Below are positions 19,953 through 30,530 of a stretch of DNA of 59,317 bases, one piece after another. The DNA is from Cyclobacteriaceae bacterium (GTDB lineage Bacteria > Bacteroidota > Bacteroidia > Cytophagales > Cyclobacteriaceae): contig JAAUQL010000026.1 in NCBI GenBank assembly GCA_012033595.1, positions 1-59,317 of the forward strand. Reading direction: 5' to 3'. The notes under the pieces are model-generated. The model was not told where the DNA came from. It searched no databases and saw only the letters and a program-made list of their open reading frames with translations. The position numbers and the translations under genes are program-made. Positions within the stretch are counted from its first letter, which is position 1. The number at the start of each line of letters is the position of its first letter.

Positions 19953-19974
19953 AATGATTAAAATTTTTAGGGAA

Positions 19975-20652
19975 TTAACCCAGCTTAAAGGTAATCGGCA
20001 ATATCATTCTCACTTTTACCGATCGTCCCCTTTGTTTTCCAGGTTTCCATTTGGGAGCTTCTTCTATTACTCTTACAGCTTCTTCGTCGCATCCGGCACC
20101 AATTCCTTTTACAGCTTGTACCTCAGTGAGCGAGCCATCCTTATCAACTACGAACTGTACGAACACTTTTCCTTCTATACCCATCCTTCTTGCCTGGGCA
20201 GGATATTTTAAGTTTTTCTGTACGAATTGATAGAATGCAGCCATTCCACCTTCAGGGGTTGGTTGGTCTTCAACTATAGTAAAGATTTGCTCGGCTTCTT
20301 CTTCTTCGGGTGCCTGATCAAATACCACTTCTTCTATCACGGTCGATTCCGTCATTTCCACATCAAGGTCGATCTCTATGTCCTCTTCGATTTCTTCCTC
20401 ATCGGGCACTTCAATGATCTCAGGTTGTAATTTTTTTGGTGGAGGTGGAGGCGGCTGCTGGGTTTGCGGAATATCCATCAGATCTTCAAAATCTTCTGCC
20501 TGAGCCGAAAGGTTTACCTGGCTGCCATCATCATATACTTTCTTTTCGAAAGCAAAAATGACCAACAGCAAACTAATAACGAGACCAACATTTAAGAAAA
20601 GACCAGTTGTTCTGGTAAGGTCTGCTTTGGGGTTTTTCTTATTTTCAACCAT
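19975..20652 (-). CDS. TonB-family energy transducer (shorter paralogue)
   Basis: A 225-residue TonB protein: short cytosolic N-terminus, one membrane helix (LFLNVGLVISLLLVIFAF), a Pro-rich linker (QQPPPPPPKK) followed by an acidic stretch, and the TonB C-terminal domain (about 135-225) with PTPEGGMAAFYQFV and YPAQARRMGIEGKVFVQF. The GIGAGCDEEAVRVI segment matches that of the longer paralogue at 18907. It is the last gene of the run that includes sprA, gcvH and the VanZ-like gene, and ends at its own terminator. It may power SusC-type receptors; the sequence does not show which. Confidence 0.93.
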   Translation of the reverse strand: MVENKKNPKADLTRTTGLFLNVGLVISLLLVIFAFEKKVYDDGSQVNLSAQAEDFEDLMDIPQTQQPPPPPPKKLQPEIIEVPDEEEIEEDIEIDLDVEMTESTVIEEVVFDQAPEEEEAEQIFTIVEDQPTPEGGMAAFYQFVQKNLKYPAQARRMGIEGKVFVQFVVDKDGSLTEVQAVKGIGAGCDEEAVRVIEEAPKWKPGKQRGRSVKVRMILPITFKLG

Positions 20653-20720
20653 ATATCTAATACTTAAAGTTTCGAATTTCTGGAGGATTGTATGTATCCC
20701 AGAATTACAAAAATACGAAT

Positions 20721-21110
20721 TTATTTGAATTGAGATGAAACAATAGAGAATTTATAAATCAATAAAAAAATCAGAAAGCCTAAAAAAACTCCGGATAGAT
20801 TGAATGCCATGTCATAATAATCGGCATTGCGTTCTGGGATCAAAGACTGGCCAAATTCCAATAAACCGGCATATGTTGCCGAAATCAGCACGCCATATGC
20901 TTTGCTGTGCTTCCTCCAACCTGGCATGGCTGATTGTTTTGCCAAACCATGAATCATCAGAAAGGAAAGTACGCTAAACACACCCAAATGGGCGATTTTG
21001 TCGAAGCTGAACAAATTGCCTGTTTGTGGCATTTGCTGGCCGGGCATCAGTATGAGAAGTAAAATAACGACCGCCCAAATGATGGTAAAAAAATTGAACC
21101 GGAGAAACAT
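20721..21110 (-). CDS. VanZ-like membrane protein
   Basis: A 129-residue integral membrane protein with about four hydrophobic helices and the VanZ-family signature of a short polar motif after the first helix (FDKIAHLGVFSVLSFLM) and a late LLEFGQSLIPERNADYYDMAFNLSG segment. VanZ relatives are small envelope proteins of mostly unknown role; the founding member gives low-level teicoplanin resistance, which should not be assumed here. It starts 9 bp after the gcvH stop and is cotranscribed with it. Confidence 0.85.
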   Translation of the reverse strand: MFLRFNFFTIIWAVVILLLILMPGQQMPQTGNLFSFDKIAHLGVFSVLSFLMIHGLAKQSAMPGWRKHSKAYGVLISATYAGLLEFGQSLIPERNADYYDMAFNLSGVFLGFLIFLLIYKFSIVSSQFK

Positions 21111-21119
21111 GCCCTGAGC

Positions 21120-21500
21120 TTAGGCAGATATCAAATTGGCATATTCGGTGGCATCGAGTACAGCGTCGAGCGACGACATATCTGTAATATCCACCTTGAT
21201 CATCCACCCGTTTCCGTATGGATCATTATTGACTGCTTCCGGCTCAGTTTCCAGTAGGGCGTTTACTTCTACTACCGTGCCACTTACAGGCATAAAAAGA
21301 TCGGAAACAGTTTTTACTGCCTCTACTGTACCAAAGACATCGCCTTGCGAGAGTTCGTCTCCTATAGATTCAATCTCTACATATACTATATCCCCAAGTT
21401 CTTTCTGGGCAAAATCAGTGATACCAATAATGGCCTGCTCGCCTTCAACCCTGATCCATTCATGATCTTTGGTGTACTTCAACTCTTGCGGTATGTTCAT
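21120..21500 (-). CDS. gcvH: Glycine cleavage system H protein
   Basis: Lipoyl carrier that shuttles the aminomethyl group between the P, T and L proteins of the glycine cleavage complex. The 126-residue product matches the family length. The lipoylated residue is Lys63 in [15 protein letters not shown]; other family signatures are [12 protein letters not shown] near the start and [12 protein letters not shown] near the end. The gcvP and gcvT genes are not in the window. It lies between sprA and the VanZ-like gene, an arrangement I recall from other Bacteroidota. Confidence 0.96.
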   Translation of the reverse strand: MNIPQELKYTKDHEWIRVEGEQAIIGITDFAQKELGDIVYVEIESIGDELSQGDVFGTVEAVKTVSDLFMPVSGTVVEVNALLETEPEAVNNDPYGNGWMIKVDITDMSSLDAVLDATEYANLISA

Positions 21501-21547
21501 TGCTAAAAATTTTGTTCAAATTTAGTATTGATTTGTTTAGATCAAAA

Positions 21548-24500
21548 TTATTGAGCCAAACTAAATCGCAACTGAATACCAAACTGGGTGGTAGACCGCT
21601 TGTATGAGCTGGTGATGCGCGGTGTGTTGATGTTCCTTTCGAAATACAGGTTGAGGTTAAGCCGTTCGTTGAGTACATAACCGAGCTGTGGTCTGAGCTG
21701 GAAGTTGATGTTGCCTGCCGTCACGGTATTCACTTCGTCTATCTTTCGTTGTATCGTTTTGGTATCGCGTAGTGTGAAGTTGAATTTGAATGTGAGGTCA
21801 TTTTTCAGCGTAATTACGGTGCCTTGGGTGCGGAATGGGAGCTTGAGGTTGGCCTTGGTAAAGCCAAACGCTACGGCGATGTCGTTGCTGTTCATTTCTG
21901 TAATCTGCGAGTTGGACATGTTCAGGCCAAGATTCCGCTCCATCTTGTAGTCTATACTGGCTGTAATCCTGCTTTTAGTTCTGATGCTTATGCCAATTAG
22001 CGGCGCGTACCGTTCCTGAACGGTGACCTGATTCATGATAAATGGTGAAATAAAATCGCCGAGCTCATTGGTATCTACCGGTATAGGGTAGTTGTCGAGC
22101 ATATTGTTAAAGGCCAGATCATCCTGATACAGCAGTGAATTAGAATAATTATTGATACTATAAGTAGAACTGTAGGCATGTTTTAAACTTACAGAAGAAA
22201 ACACCTCTTTCAAGGCGGGAATTTCTCCCAATCCGGAGTAATCCACCCTCCATCCGGGGATGGGGATTTTTGGGAAAGGGGTCAACTCGACCGTATGAGC
22301 GTCCTGGCCGGTATAGGCTGCGATGAATGCGGGAATCATCACATCTTGCGATTGCCGGGCATAGTCGCCTTCGTTGGGGTTGGCTTCATCCAGTCTGTTT
22401 TTGATGATGTCGAGGTTGTTTTGGAAAGCGACAAAATTGGCATTGATATTTTCATCATCGTCTTTGGCAAAGGACGTTTTCATGGTGTTGATGGAAATGC
22501 TATAACTGCCTGAGCGGGAGGCATTGAGCCCCTCGTACGTGCCCGAGTTGGTGGCCGGATCGTAGTTTACCCTGAATATTTCATCATAATTGCCCAATCC
22601 ACGCTTCATGGCATCGAATTGTATTCTGAAATTTTTGAAAGGTTCCACCAGTGCTTTCAGGTTGAGCTCATAAGACCGCTGCTGTGTGAAGGGAGTGGAA
22701 AATAAGGTATCGGCAATGAGCCAGTTATTTTGTGCAGCGCGGTTTCTGATGCTATTGCTCTGGCTTCCCAGTATAAATTCCCATCCCGGAGAATCCCAAT
22801 TTTCATCCATACCCAGGAGAAAAGGATTGAAGGCGTAACCGGGCAATAGGGTGCCTTCACGCACACTGTACGTCACATTTACTGACCTGAGCATCATCAA
22901 AAATCTGGAGATGCCTTTAAGAGCTTTCAAATCATTTACTTTTACCGTATCCTGGGCAGCAGGAGCGCCCGGTCGGGTTCGGCTTTGAGCACTACGTCTT
23001 GGCGGTGTGTTTATCTCACGCAAAAATTTCACCTTGTTGTACAATTTCACAAAATCCACTTTGCCTACCACGCCTTGTTCCCTGTTGTTTTGGGTGATGT
23101 TTCCGAGTGTCTTTTGCATATTGAGGCTGTCAATACTCGACCAGGCACCGGCGTTCCAGGAATAGCCCGCAGAATACCTGATCTCAGCATCGATCCAGTC
23201 AACGATGGGGATTTTATCAAAGGGCAGGCGATAGTTTAGGTTGATGTTTTGATCAAAGTTTTTCATCCTTCCGAGATTTATGAGGTTCGTCCATACTTCG
23301 TTCCTCTTTTCTTCGGTATCCAGGTCGCCAAATGGCTCGTCGATGATGGCATTGACCCTGGCCATATAATCGACAGACAGGTTTTTTGTCAATGCCCAGC
23401 GCAGGTTGTAAATGCGGTTGAAGGTAAAGTACTTCTCATAAGTCGGCCTGATCCCTGTAGTGGTAAGGTCAGAATTTCTCAACTGTGTTTTCACAAACCT
23501 ACGGTCGAGATCTGCCCTAAAACTGAGATTGGAGGGCATAATGGTAAAATTAAAATCCTTGATCAGTTGCAGGTATTTGCCGTTCAAGGCCTCAGATTCC
23601 TTAAATGGTTCTACCATGCCACCCTGCGGGCTGAAATTATAGGCGAGGCTACCGCGCTGCGAGGTGAGATTGTATGATTCTATATTTACATTGGTCTGTT
23701 TGGCCTCGGCATAGGCGTAGGTGAGTGAGAAGTTTTCTATATCGTAAATATGGCTTTTAGATTCCTCGTTGGTTTTTACTTTGCGCACATTGGTAAAATT
23801 GATGCTTTTTCGTTCCAGCCGGTCTTGAGTTATTTTTTTGTATTCGCGGCGTTCATCAAGGTCTTCAATGGCTGCAAGCGAGGATTTCAGCGGTATGTCA
23901 GGATCGAGGGGGTCGTACTTTGGGGTGATTTTGCGATTTTCATAGCTCACAAACATAGGAATTTTAATGCCGGATTTTTCGGGTAAGAATTTGTCGAGGG
24001 TGATATTGGCAGATACATCGTATTCAAAAGTTTCCGTGCGACTCATCTGCGCTATTCGCTCTTGTATGCCGCCAAATCCGATGGACGTATAGCGGGTAGA
24101 TGCCGTTACGGTCATCAGGTCGGCCATTTTAGCGTTCAGATAGGCATTGGCCGCCCAACCCGGAGTTCTTTCAAATTCAGTTACCCTCAACTCATTGGCC
24201 CAGATGGTGACCGACTTGGCTTGCCCATCAGGACTTTCAGGATTCCTGATTCCGATCATAATGGTTTGAACAGATTGCATTTCGGGTCTACCTTCTACCG
24301 TTAGGCGATAGATACCCACCGTATCTGAAAACGGAAGATCAGTATCTATACCCAATTTGTTTCTAAGCGCTTTCAGCTTGTACAAATCATCAAAAGCGAT
24401 ATCTATTTCATTTTCTTTTGGCCAAATCTCTGTGTCTGTGGTGGCGCCCAGCCGGGTCACCTTTAGCGGAACTTCTATTTCGTAGTAGTTTTCTTTAAAG

Positions 24501-27500
24501 TCTGTACCAAATCGGATAAAGCCCGTCACATCGTCGTCATTGAGCTCACTACCGTCATTTTCTTCGGCATGAAAAAACATTTTTATTCTTTTATAATTGA
24601 TCAGGTCGTTGCGCAGATTCTTGAAGACTGCCCGCGCATCCCGATCCTTGAGCCCTTTGACAGTAAGGAGCAACGACTGTTCGTTTTCGCGTCGGTAAAC
24701 TGGGGAGGTATTGTCGTAGTCGCGCTCAATGCCAGGAGGCAGCACATAAGGAATTTTATCATTGGTTGCTGTGCCATTTTCTTCGAAGTTGACTACGGAC
24801 ACGTTGAATTTAGGGTCGTATGGCTCAGGAATCTCGTATAGCCCACGTTGATAAAGGTTGCCATCAAATTTGCGCCATTGAGAGCCAACAAGCTGAAATT
24901 TTGCGATACGCATCACGACAGGCTGCCTAAAGTCAGTTGCGTATACCCTCATGTACCTGATCGACTTAAATCCCGAAATATTTCCCTGCACTCCCGAGGG
25001 CTGGCGAATCGGAATGCGGAATTGGTACCAGGCTACCAGGTCTCCGTTTATCACATTGGTCACTTTGTCCACGATATAATTTTTGCCGATTTGCAATTGC
25101 CCCGGTCGCAGGTCGATTTCATATTCATAGTATTCTTCCAAATCCGAAATGGTATTGTCGCCATTCAGGTCTTCGTTGTCGGGCAGGTTGGTGCCCGATG
25201 GGGTGTAGTCGGCATTTGAGCCTGCAATGGGGGAGTTGTTTTCTGTGCCGTTAAAGTTTTTGTATCGCTCTTGAATTTTCAGATCGGCCTGATCGAGTTC
25301 AGTACCGAGATAATACTGGAAATCGTCGCCCGAAACATCTTCCAATATCCGGTCACGGGCATTTGGCGAAATCCCATTAATGGCGGTGAGAAATTCCTGG
25401 TAGTTTTCGAATGCTGCCTCCGCCTCGCTTGTCAGTCCGTCCAGGCCGATATCCTGGTTCGACCGGGCTTCCGAAGAGTTGTCGAAGGCGTTGGTTAAAT
25501 ACTGCTGTTCGGTGACCCGACCCCACTTTGTAATATAAGTTTTAGACGTGTCCCCATCTGCTGGAAGGCCGTTTTCAAAACCATGTCTGTTATCTTTGAT
25601 TACATCTTCAGAAACACTGCCCAGGTTAAAAACCAACTTTCCACCAGTGGCATTTCTTGCGTTTTCAAACCCATCGAGCACACGTCCATTTGTCCCTTCT
25701 ATAAATGGATCCATCATCCAAAAATCAATGTATTCAATGTTGTTTTTATCGAAGTCCACATCTGAGGTCATGGCTCTCGTAATTCCTCCCCAGTTATCTT
25801 CGGGATTGTTGAGAAAGCCTTCGTTGTTTAGTGCCGGGTTAAAATTGTATTGCCCTCTTTCAGATGGATAATAGGCAAGATCCAAAATGGGCAGGTAGGT
25901 GTTGACAACTTCCGCATCTTGATTTTCAAAAATTTCGCGCGGCGCTATGGGTCTCACATAGTGGTTTTGCCAATCTTCCTGGGTAATGTTGGCGGGTTTA
26001 TTGGGACCGGAGCTCCTGTAAAAAATGTTGTCAATAATATACCAGGACATTTTTGCGCGCTTGTAGCCCAGTCGGAGGTCGTTATTAAGATCGGAGCCTG
26101 AGGTAAATCGGTTGTCTGCCGTTATGGGTGTGTGGGCAAGTTTCCAGTTTATAATATTATTGCCCAGGTTGAAAGGGGTGGCAGAAGCTTCAAAATCATC
26201 GATATAGGAGGTCGGCTCGCCCTTTACGAAGTTGGAGGTGCCGGGGATGATTTGCGCTATTTCGGCATTGAAAGTGATGGTAGATGGTGCCTTGGTTTGA
26301 ATGAGCGGCAGGGCATCTACCATTTTGGTGAGTAATCGGGAATCTTTTTGCAGGTTAAGGTCCAGCCCGTATTTTATGTTTCTTACGGGCTCGTTGCCGG
26401 TGCTGATGCGCGATATCACCGGTCGTTCGTTGAGATATAGAAAGGTTCCTCCAAAGTTGATGTCTTCGCTCATGCGGTAGTCAAGTCTGGTGCCCAGCAG
26501 GCTTCTAGACTGGAAATTAAACATATCTGCCTTTTCGTATGCTACTTTTATGGGCTTCCCGGAGTTGAGCACCGCTTCGTTGATGATGGTGACCCTGCCC
26601 TGGTTATAATCTACCCGGTAGTCCTGGCCTTCGACCAAGGGCGTGTTGCCGGCCGTCACAATCACCGAATTCTCTGAGATGTTGATGCCTGGCAATACGA
26701 TGTCTGAGGAAGAACCGGCCTGCATTCTGCCCACAATAAAAAATTTGTTTTTGCTGAGGTCAAGCTCCGCATCTGCTTTGGTAGTGCGGTAAAGTGTATC
26801 ATAAACGTATTTATTGATAAGGTTCGCTTCAGTATTGGGATCGAAATAAGATCTGAGCTTGCTGCCAAAAGGTTGCAGTACCGGAAAAATAATGAGTCCG
26901 GATTCTTCCCTTACGGTAATATTGCTGATGTAATCAAAGTTGCCATCGGGCTGCGGGTCGTTGTTGGAGTTGAGCCTGTCCAATCCAAAAAGCTGGATCA
27001 AAGGCACATCTTTAATGTTTTTTCCTTCATTGAGGCTGGGGTTGTCTATGCCTGTTTTGTCGTCTTTGTACACCACCCTCAGTTGAAATCCTTCCCGGGA
27101 GAGTTGCGTGGCGTTGAGGCTGTAAATATTTTTCATCATCAGATCCCACGTCGGTACTTTCACATCTATTTTGCTTGGCCGCAGTAGCTTTAGGAATATC
27201 GCCTGGTCTTCTGGCCGGTTCTGGTAGTCCTCTGTCAATTCTCCCACTTTATAAACCTGCCCGTTGTAGGTGTATTCATAAGCAACGGCCAGCACCTCGT
27301 CACTTTGTAGTTTGCGCAGCAAGGAGACATATCCTAGTTGCCGATCGACTGCATACTCTCGCTCATCCAGTTTTCGGGCTGCGGTGATACTTTCATAATC
27401 CGTTGCCTTGGTAAAGTTGAACTGATTGCCCAAAATGTCGGCTGCGGTGTCTGTATTTCTTACTCCGGGGGTATTGCTGACTGCCTGATACAAGCTGTTG

Positions 27501-28747
27501 GCTTCATTTCTGGTTGGACCACCTAATCCCGGCGCCACTTTGGGGTTGTCTTTTTGATAGATTACCGTGCCCTCACCCAGATCCATAAAGGCAACGAAAT
27601 TGCGCAGTGTTTCTGTGTTGTTTTGCCTGTTGATCACGTAGATTTCAATTCGGGTAATGTTGAGTCCCGAGATGATTTGAGGAGTGCCTCTAAGCCAGTT
27701 TTCATAATTCTGTCTAAAAAAATGGCCCAGGAAAAAATGCCTGTTTTCTTCATAGTCAGATGCCCGGATTTCAAATTCCCTGCCCTGTCCGCCGCCGTCT
27801 GAGTTGCCGTTGATCTGTATTTCATCGCTTTTGCCGCGTTGGGTAGAGGCTACGGCGGTAATGTCGAGTTTGCCAAATCGGAGCTGCGTCTTTACGCCAA
27901 ACAGGTTTTGGGCACCGGTGATCAGGCTGTTGTTGAGGGGCAGGCTTACATTGCCGATTTCTATTTTTTGTAGTATATCTTCTTCAAAACCTGTGTATTC
28001 CACTTTGAGGTTGTTTTCAAAGTCAAAGGAATTGTTATTGTCAAAATTGGCTGTGACACTTAGTTTTTCGCCTATTTTACCTACCACGTTCATGCTGATT
28101 TGCTGATCGAACTCGAAGCCGCCGTTTTTTTGTTGTCTTATGGGAATGGATGGGTTCTGAATCCGCTGCCATTTGCCTCCAAAATCAAGCATTACAAATC
28201 CATTGGGTCTGATATCCACAAAACTTCCACCGAAAATTCTATCAAATGCCGGGCTCATATAGATGGGGGGAATCAGTCGGCGTCCGCTAATGGCACTTTC
28301 TCCATCTTTGTCAGAAGACATTTCTTTCCAGTAGTTTTTCCGCATCTGAATGCCATGAAGCTTATTGTACTCTTCAAAATTGAGGTTGGTGGGCGCTCGG
28401 TAGTTCAAATCGCCTATCTGTTCATCGATCGTGTAATTTAAGCTGGTGTCCACTTCTACATTCATCTGCAATGAGCTGGGATCCTTCAGAATAAGAGGCG
28501 AAGGTGACTCAGGATAAATGATGGCATTGCCGGGTCTGTCTTGAGGATTGTAAATGGGCTGCCGCGACTTTTGATATTCCTGAACGGGCAAAGGACTGGT
28601 GATGGTATCGCTAAAGATGGAATCCTTGGGGACAGCCTGCAGCGAAGACCAGGCCCAGGTGGTAGTAAAGCTGCCAAAAACCCAGAATGATATTAATAAT
28701 ATCCTTTGCGTGACGATTGCTGAATGGGATAATATATTGTTCGACAC
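21548..28747 (-). CDS. sprA: SprA, type IX secretion system outer-membrane translocon
   Basis: The giant beta-barrel pore through which type IX secretion substrates cross the outer membrane; also required for gliding in Flavobacterium (Sov in Porphyromonas). The product is 2399 residues, close to the roughly 2400 usual for SprA. It begins with a GTG and a signal-like segment (LLISFWVFGSFTTTWAWS), and carries family sequence throughout, such as the early GRRLIPPIYMSPAFDRIFGG and long stretches of aromatic-ended barrel strands, finishing with QFGIQLRFSLAQ. It follows ruvA by 21 bp and precedes gcvH. The frame is intact over 7.2 kb, in contrast with several neighbours. The other T9SS core genes are elsewhere. 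Confidence 0.96.
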   Translation of the reverse strand: MSNNILSHSAIVTQRILLISFWVFGSFTTTWAWSSLQAVPKDSIFSDTITSPLPVQEYQKSRQPIYNPQDRPGNAIIYPESPSPLILKDPSSLQMNVEVDTSLNYTIDEQIGDLNYRAPTNLNFEEYNKLHGIQMRKNYWKEMSSDKDGESAISGRRLIPPIYMSPAFDRIFGGSFVDIRPNGFVMLDFGGKWQRIQNPSIPIRQQKNGGFEFDQQISMNVVGKIGEKLSVTANFDNNNSFDFENNLKVEYTGFEEDILQKIEIGNVSLPLNNSLITGAQNLFGVKTQLRFGKLDITAVASTQRGKSDEIQINGNSDGGGQGREFEIRASDYEENRHFFLGHFFRQNYENWLRGTPQIISGLNITRIEIYVINRQNNTETLRNFVAFMDLGEGTVIYQKDNPKVAPGLGGPTRNEANSLYQAVSNTPGVRNTDTAADILGNQFNFTKATDYESITAARKLDEREYAVDRQLGYVSLLRKLQSDEVLAVAYEYTYNGQVYKVGELTEDYQNRPEDQAIFLKLLRPSKIDVKVPTWDLMMKNIYSLNATQLSREGFQLRVVYKDDKTGIDNPSLNEGKNIKDVPLIQLFGLDRLNSNNDPQPDGNFDYISNITVREESGLIIFPVLQPFGSKLRSYFDPNTEANLINKYVYDTLYRTTKADAELDLSKNKFFIVGRMQAGSSSDIVLPGINISENSVIVTAGNTPLVEGQDYRVDYNQGRVTIINEAVLNSGKPIKVAYEKADMFNFQSRSLLGTRLDYRMSEDINFGGTFLYLNERPVISRISTGNEPVRNIKYGLDLNLQKDSRLLTKMVDALPLIQTKAPSTITFNAEIAQIIPGTSNFVKGEPTSYIDDFEASATPFNLGNNIINWKLAHTPITADNRFTSGSDLNNDLRLGYKRAKMSWYIIDNIFYRSSGPNKPANITQEDWQNHYVRPIAPREIFENQDAEVVNTYLPILDLAYYPSERGQYNFNPALNNEGFLNNPEDNWGGITRAMTSDVDFDKNNIEYIDFWMMDPFIEGTNGRVLDGFENARNATGGKLVFNLGSVSEDVIKDNRHGFENGLPADGDTSKTYITKWGRVTEQQYLTNAFDNSSEARSNQDIGLDGLTSEAEAAFENYQEFLTAINGISPNARDRILEDVSGDDFQYYLGTELDQADLKIQERYKNFNGTENNSPIAGSNADYTPSGTNLPDNEDLNGDNTISDLEEYYEYEIDLRPGQLQIGKNYIVDKVTNVINGDLVAWYQFRIPIRQPSGVQGNISGFKSIRYMRVYATDFRQPVVMRIAKFQLVGSQWRKFDGNLYQRGLYEIPEPYDPKFNVSVVNFEENGTATNDKIPYVLPPGIERDYDNTSPVYRRENEQSLLLTVKGLKDRDARAVFKNLRNDLINYKRIKMFFHAEENDGSELNDDDVTGFIRFGTDFKENYYEIEVPLKVTRLGATTDTEIWPKENEIDIAFDDLYKLKALRNKLGIDTDLPFSDTVGIYRLTVEGRPEMQSVQTIMIGIRNPESPDGQAKSVTIWANELRVTEFERTPGWAANAYLNAKMADLMTVTASTRYTSIGFGGIQERIAQMSRTETFEYDVSANITLDKFLPEKSGIKIPMFVSYENRKITPKYDPLDPDIPLKSSLAAIEDLDERREYKKITQDRLERKSINFTNVRKVKTNEESKSHIYDIENFSLTYAYAEAKQTNVNIESYNLTSQRGSLAYNFSPQGGMVEPFKESEALNGKYLQLIKDFNFTIMPSNLSFRADLDRRFVKTQLRNSDLTTTGIRPTYEKYFTFNRIYNLRWALTKNLSVDYMARVNAIIDEPFGDLDTEEKRNEVWTNLINLGRMKNFDQNINLNYRLPFDKIPIVDWIDAEIRYSAGYSWNAGAWSSIDSLNMQKTLGNITQNNREQGVVGKVDFVKLYNKVKFLREINTPPRRSAQSRTRPGAPAAQDTVKVNDLKALKGISRFLMMLRSVNVTYSVREGTLLPGYAFNPFLLGMDENWDSPGWEFILGSQSNSIRNRAAQNNWLIADTLFSTPFTQQRSYELNLKALVEPFKNFRIQFDAMKRGLGNYDEIFRVNYDPATNSGTYEGLNASRSGSYSISINTMKTSFAKDDDENINANFVAFQNNLDIIKNRLDEANPNEGDYARQSQDVMIPAFIAAYTGQDAHTVELTPFPKIPIPGWRVDYSGLGEIPALKEVFSSVSLKHAYSSTYSINNYSNSLLYQDDLAFNNMLDNYPIPVDTNELGDFISPFIMNQVTVQERYAPLIGISIRTKSRITASIDYKMERNLGLNMSNSQITEMNSNDIAVAFGFTKANLKLPFRTQGTVITLKNDLTFKFNFTLRDTKTIQRKIDEVNTVTAGNINFQLRPQLGYVLNERLNLNLYFERNINTPRITSSYKRSTTQFGIQLRFSLAQ

Positions 28748-28768
28748 CTGGGTTGTTTTTGAAATTTG

Positions 28769-29353
28769 TTAGGCTTGCTTAAGCACAAGTTTGATCAATT
28801 CTTCCAATGTGACATCTTCTCCATGTCTTTTCAAAATGGCATCCACGCTTTTTTCCGCAATATTCCTGTTGATGCCCAGGGTCACCAGGGCCGCAAGGGC
28901 CTCGTTTCGTACTTTATTGCTTCCTGTTGCAGCGCCCATGTTTTCCAGACCTTCTTTTTTAATTTTATCTTTCAGCTCAAGGATGATGCGGTGGGCAGTT
29001 TTGTTGCCTATTCCTTTTACCCTTTGTATGGTATCCACCTCTTCGTGAATGATGGCTTTTTTAAGTTCTTCGGGCGAAAGCGATGAATTGATCATGAGGG
29101 CAGTATTTGGTCCAACACCACTAATCGAGATCAATTGCAGAAAAGTACTCTTTTCTTCTTTACCAAAAAAACCATATAGCGTGTGGGCATCTTCCTTTAC
29201 ATGGAGATGCGTGTACAATAGGCAGTCGTCAAGCTCCTTTATTTTAGAATAGGTAGATAATGATATTTTTACTTCATATCCTACACCGTGCACCTCTATG
29301 ATCACGTAGGTTGGATCCTTAAAAAATAGCGCACCTTTCAAAAATCCAATCAT
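28769..29353 (-). CDS. ruvA: Holliday junction branch migration protein RuvA
   Basis: Binds four-way DNA junctions and loads the RuvB motor. The 194-residue product shows the N-terminal OB fold (MIGFLKGALFFKDPTYVIIEVHGVGYEV), two helix-hairpin-helix motifs (LISISGVGPNTAL near residue 75 and IQRVKGIGNKTAHRI near 110) and the C-terminal RuvB-binding domain (ALVTLGI...). Its ATG overlaps the stop of the DUF4837 gene by 4 bases (ATGA), so translation is probably coupled. ruvB and ruvC are not in the window. Confidence 0.97.
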   Translation of the reverse strand: MIGFLKGALFFKDPTYVIIEVHGVGYEVKISLSTYSKIKELDDCLLYTHLHVKEDAHTLYGFFGKEEKSTFLQLISISGVGPNTALMINSSLSPEELKKAIIHEEVDTIQRVKGIGNKTAHRIILELKDKIKKEGLENMGAATGSNKVRNEALAALVTLGINRNIAEKSVDAILKRHGEDVTLEELIKLVLKQA

Positions 29354-30446
29354 AATGTCTGATCCTCCGGAGATTTTATGATGTTGAAGGTTTTAAGAAT
29401 AGCTTCCAATTCTCGCATATTATCTCTTTGTTCTTTGCCGGGGCTGTACAAAAATCCCTCGATATAATACAGCCTGTTACGACCTTCATCAACCATGGCA
29501 TAGCTTATAAAGGGACCTCCCATATAGTATTTGTTGACTTTCCACAAGCCTCTGAGCTCAACAGCAAAATGGCCTTTAAAATTTATTTCCTTTCGGAAAA
29601 TCTCAAAATGATCGGTTTCGGTGAGCAGGTAAGAATCCGGGTCTTCGGGCTTGTACAATATGTAAGGCCTGGAGACCTGAGTGCGCAGGCTCAGCAGACT
29701 ATCTGTAGAAAACATCTGCTCCGATTGGTACTCCACCCAAGAGACATACACATTTTTGTCCACATCGGGACTGAAATTGCGCAACCAAATGAACTTTTCG
29801 TCCTCTAAGGCAATTTCATAGCCTATCGGCACCTTCAGTTCGCATTGATATTTTTCCTGTATATGCTTCGAAATGCCCGTTTCATATTTCACCGAATACA
29901 AGGCAGCATAATTCCTCTGTTCTTCTACTTCCAAAAAATGTTGCTGGATTTTTTCCTTATTTTTTTTCAGGTTGTCAATCAATATTTCTTCGGTTTCACC
30001 AAATAAGTGTACCAATTCCTGTCCTCTGGCAAATTCATCTTGTTTGGCAAACATAAAAAGTGAAGGATCATCTTCGATCATCTTTAGCGATTCGGGTGTA
30101 AAGTAGGATTTTAATTTTCTGTTGCCTTTGCTGTTATCACCTAGGACCGTAACAATGATGATATTTTTTGCATTTTCAAAATGCTTTGAAAATCTTTGGG
30201 ATCAACCTGATTGAGCGAGAAAATGGCCTCTTCGCGCGGAATATAAGGTACAATTTCATGAAATACAGCCCTCAATTGCTTGCCAACCTGGCCTTCCCAT
30301 TGGGCACTGTCAATCACCGCAATAATTTCACCTGCTTTGCCACTGGCCAGGGGAAGATTGGACTTCATTTTTGCTGTTTTGTCAAGATCGCAGGAAGTGA
30401 GGTAAACCATTGCGATTAAGAAAAAAAAATATCGAGATAGAGCCAT
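29350..30446 (-). CDS. DUF4837-family lipoprotein, interrupted by one frameshift
   Basis: Bacteroidota lipoprotein of unknown function. The start chosen is ATG at 30446, which opens into a lipoprotein signal ending LTSC. The N-terminal frame ends at 30141 with SLLRS. The next frame can be read back in a continuous family-like run (NIIIVTVLGDNSKGNRKLKS) into the C-terminal part. One A added to the A4 run (the T run at 30173-30176 on the plus strand) joins them as SILKNAKNIIIV. The repaired protein is about 365 residues with a C-terminal domain of aromatic strands (WLRNFSPDVDKNVYVSW). The gene overlaps ruvA by 4 bases. Confidence 0.85.
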
Positions 30447-30530
30447 GATTTTATGTGGTTTGTTGAAAATACAAATTGAGCAATATGATCGAGTATTCAA
30501 ATATAAATTATTTCCATAGACTGGAGCCTT

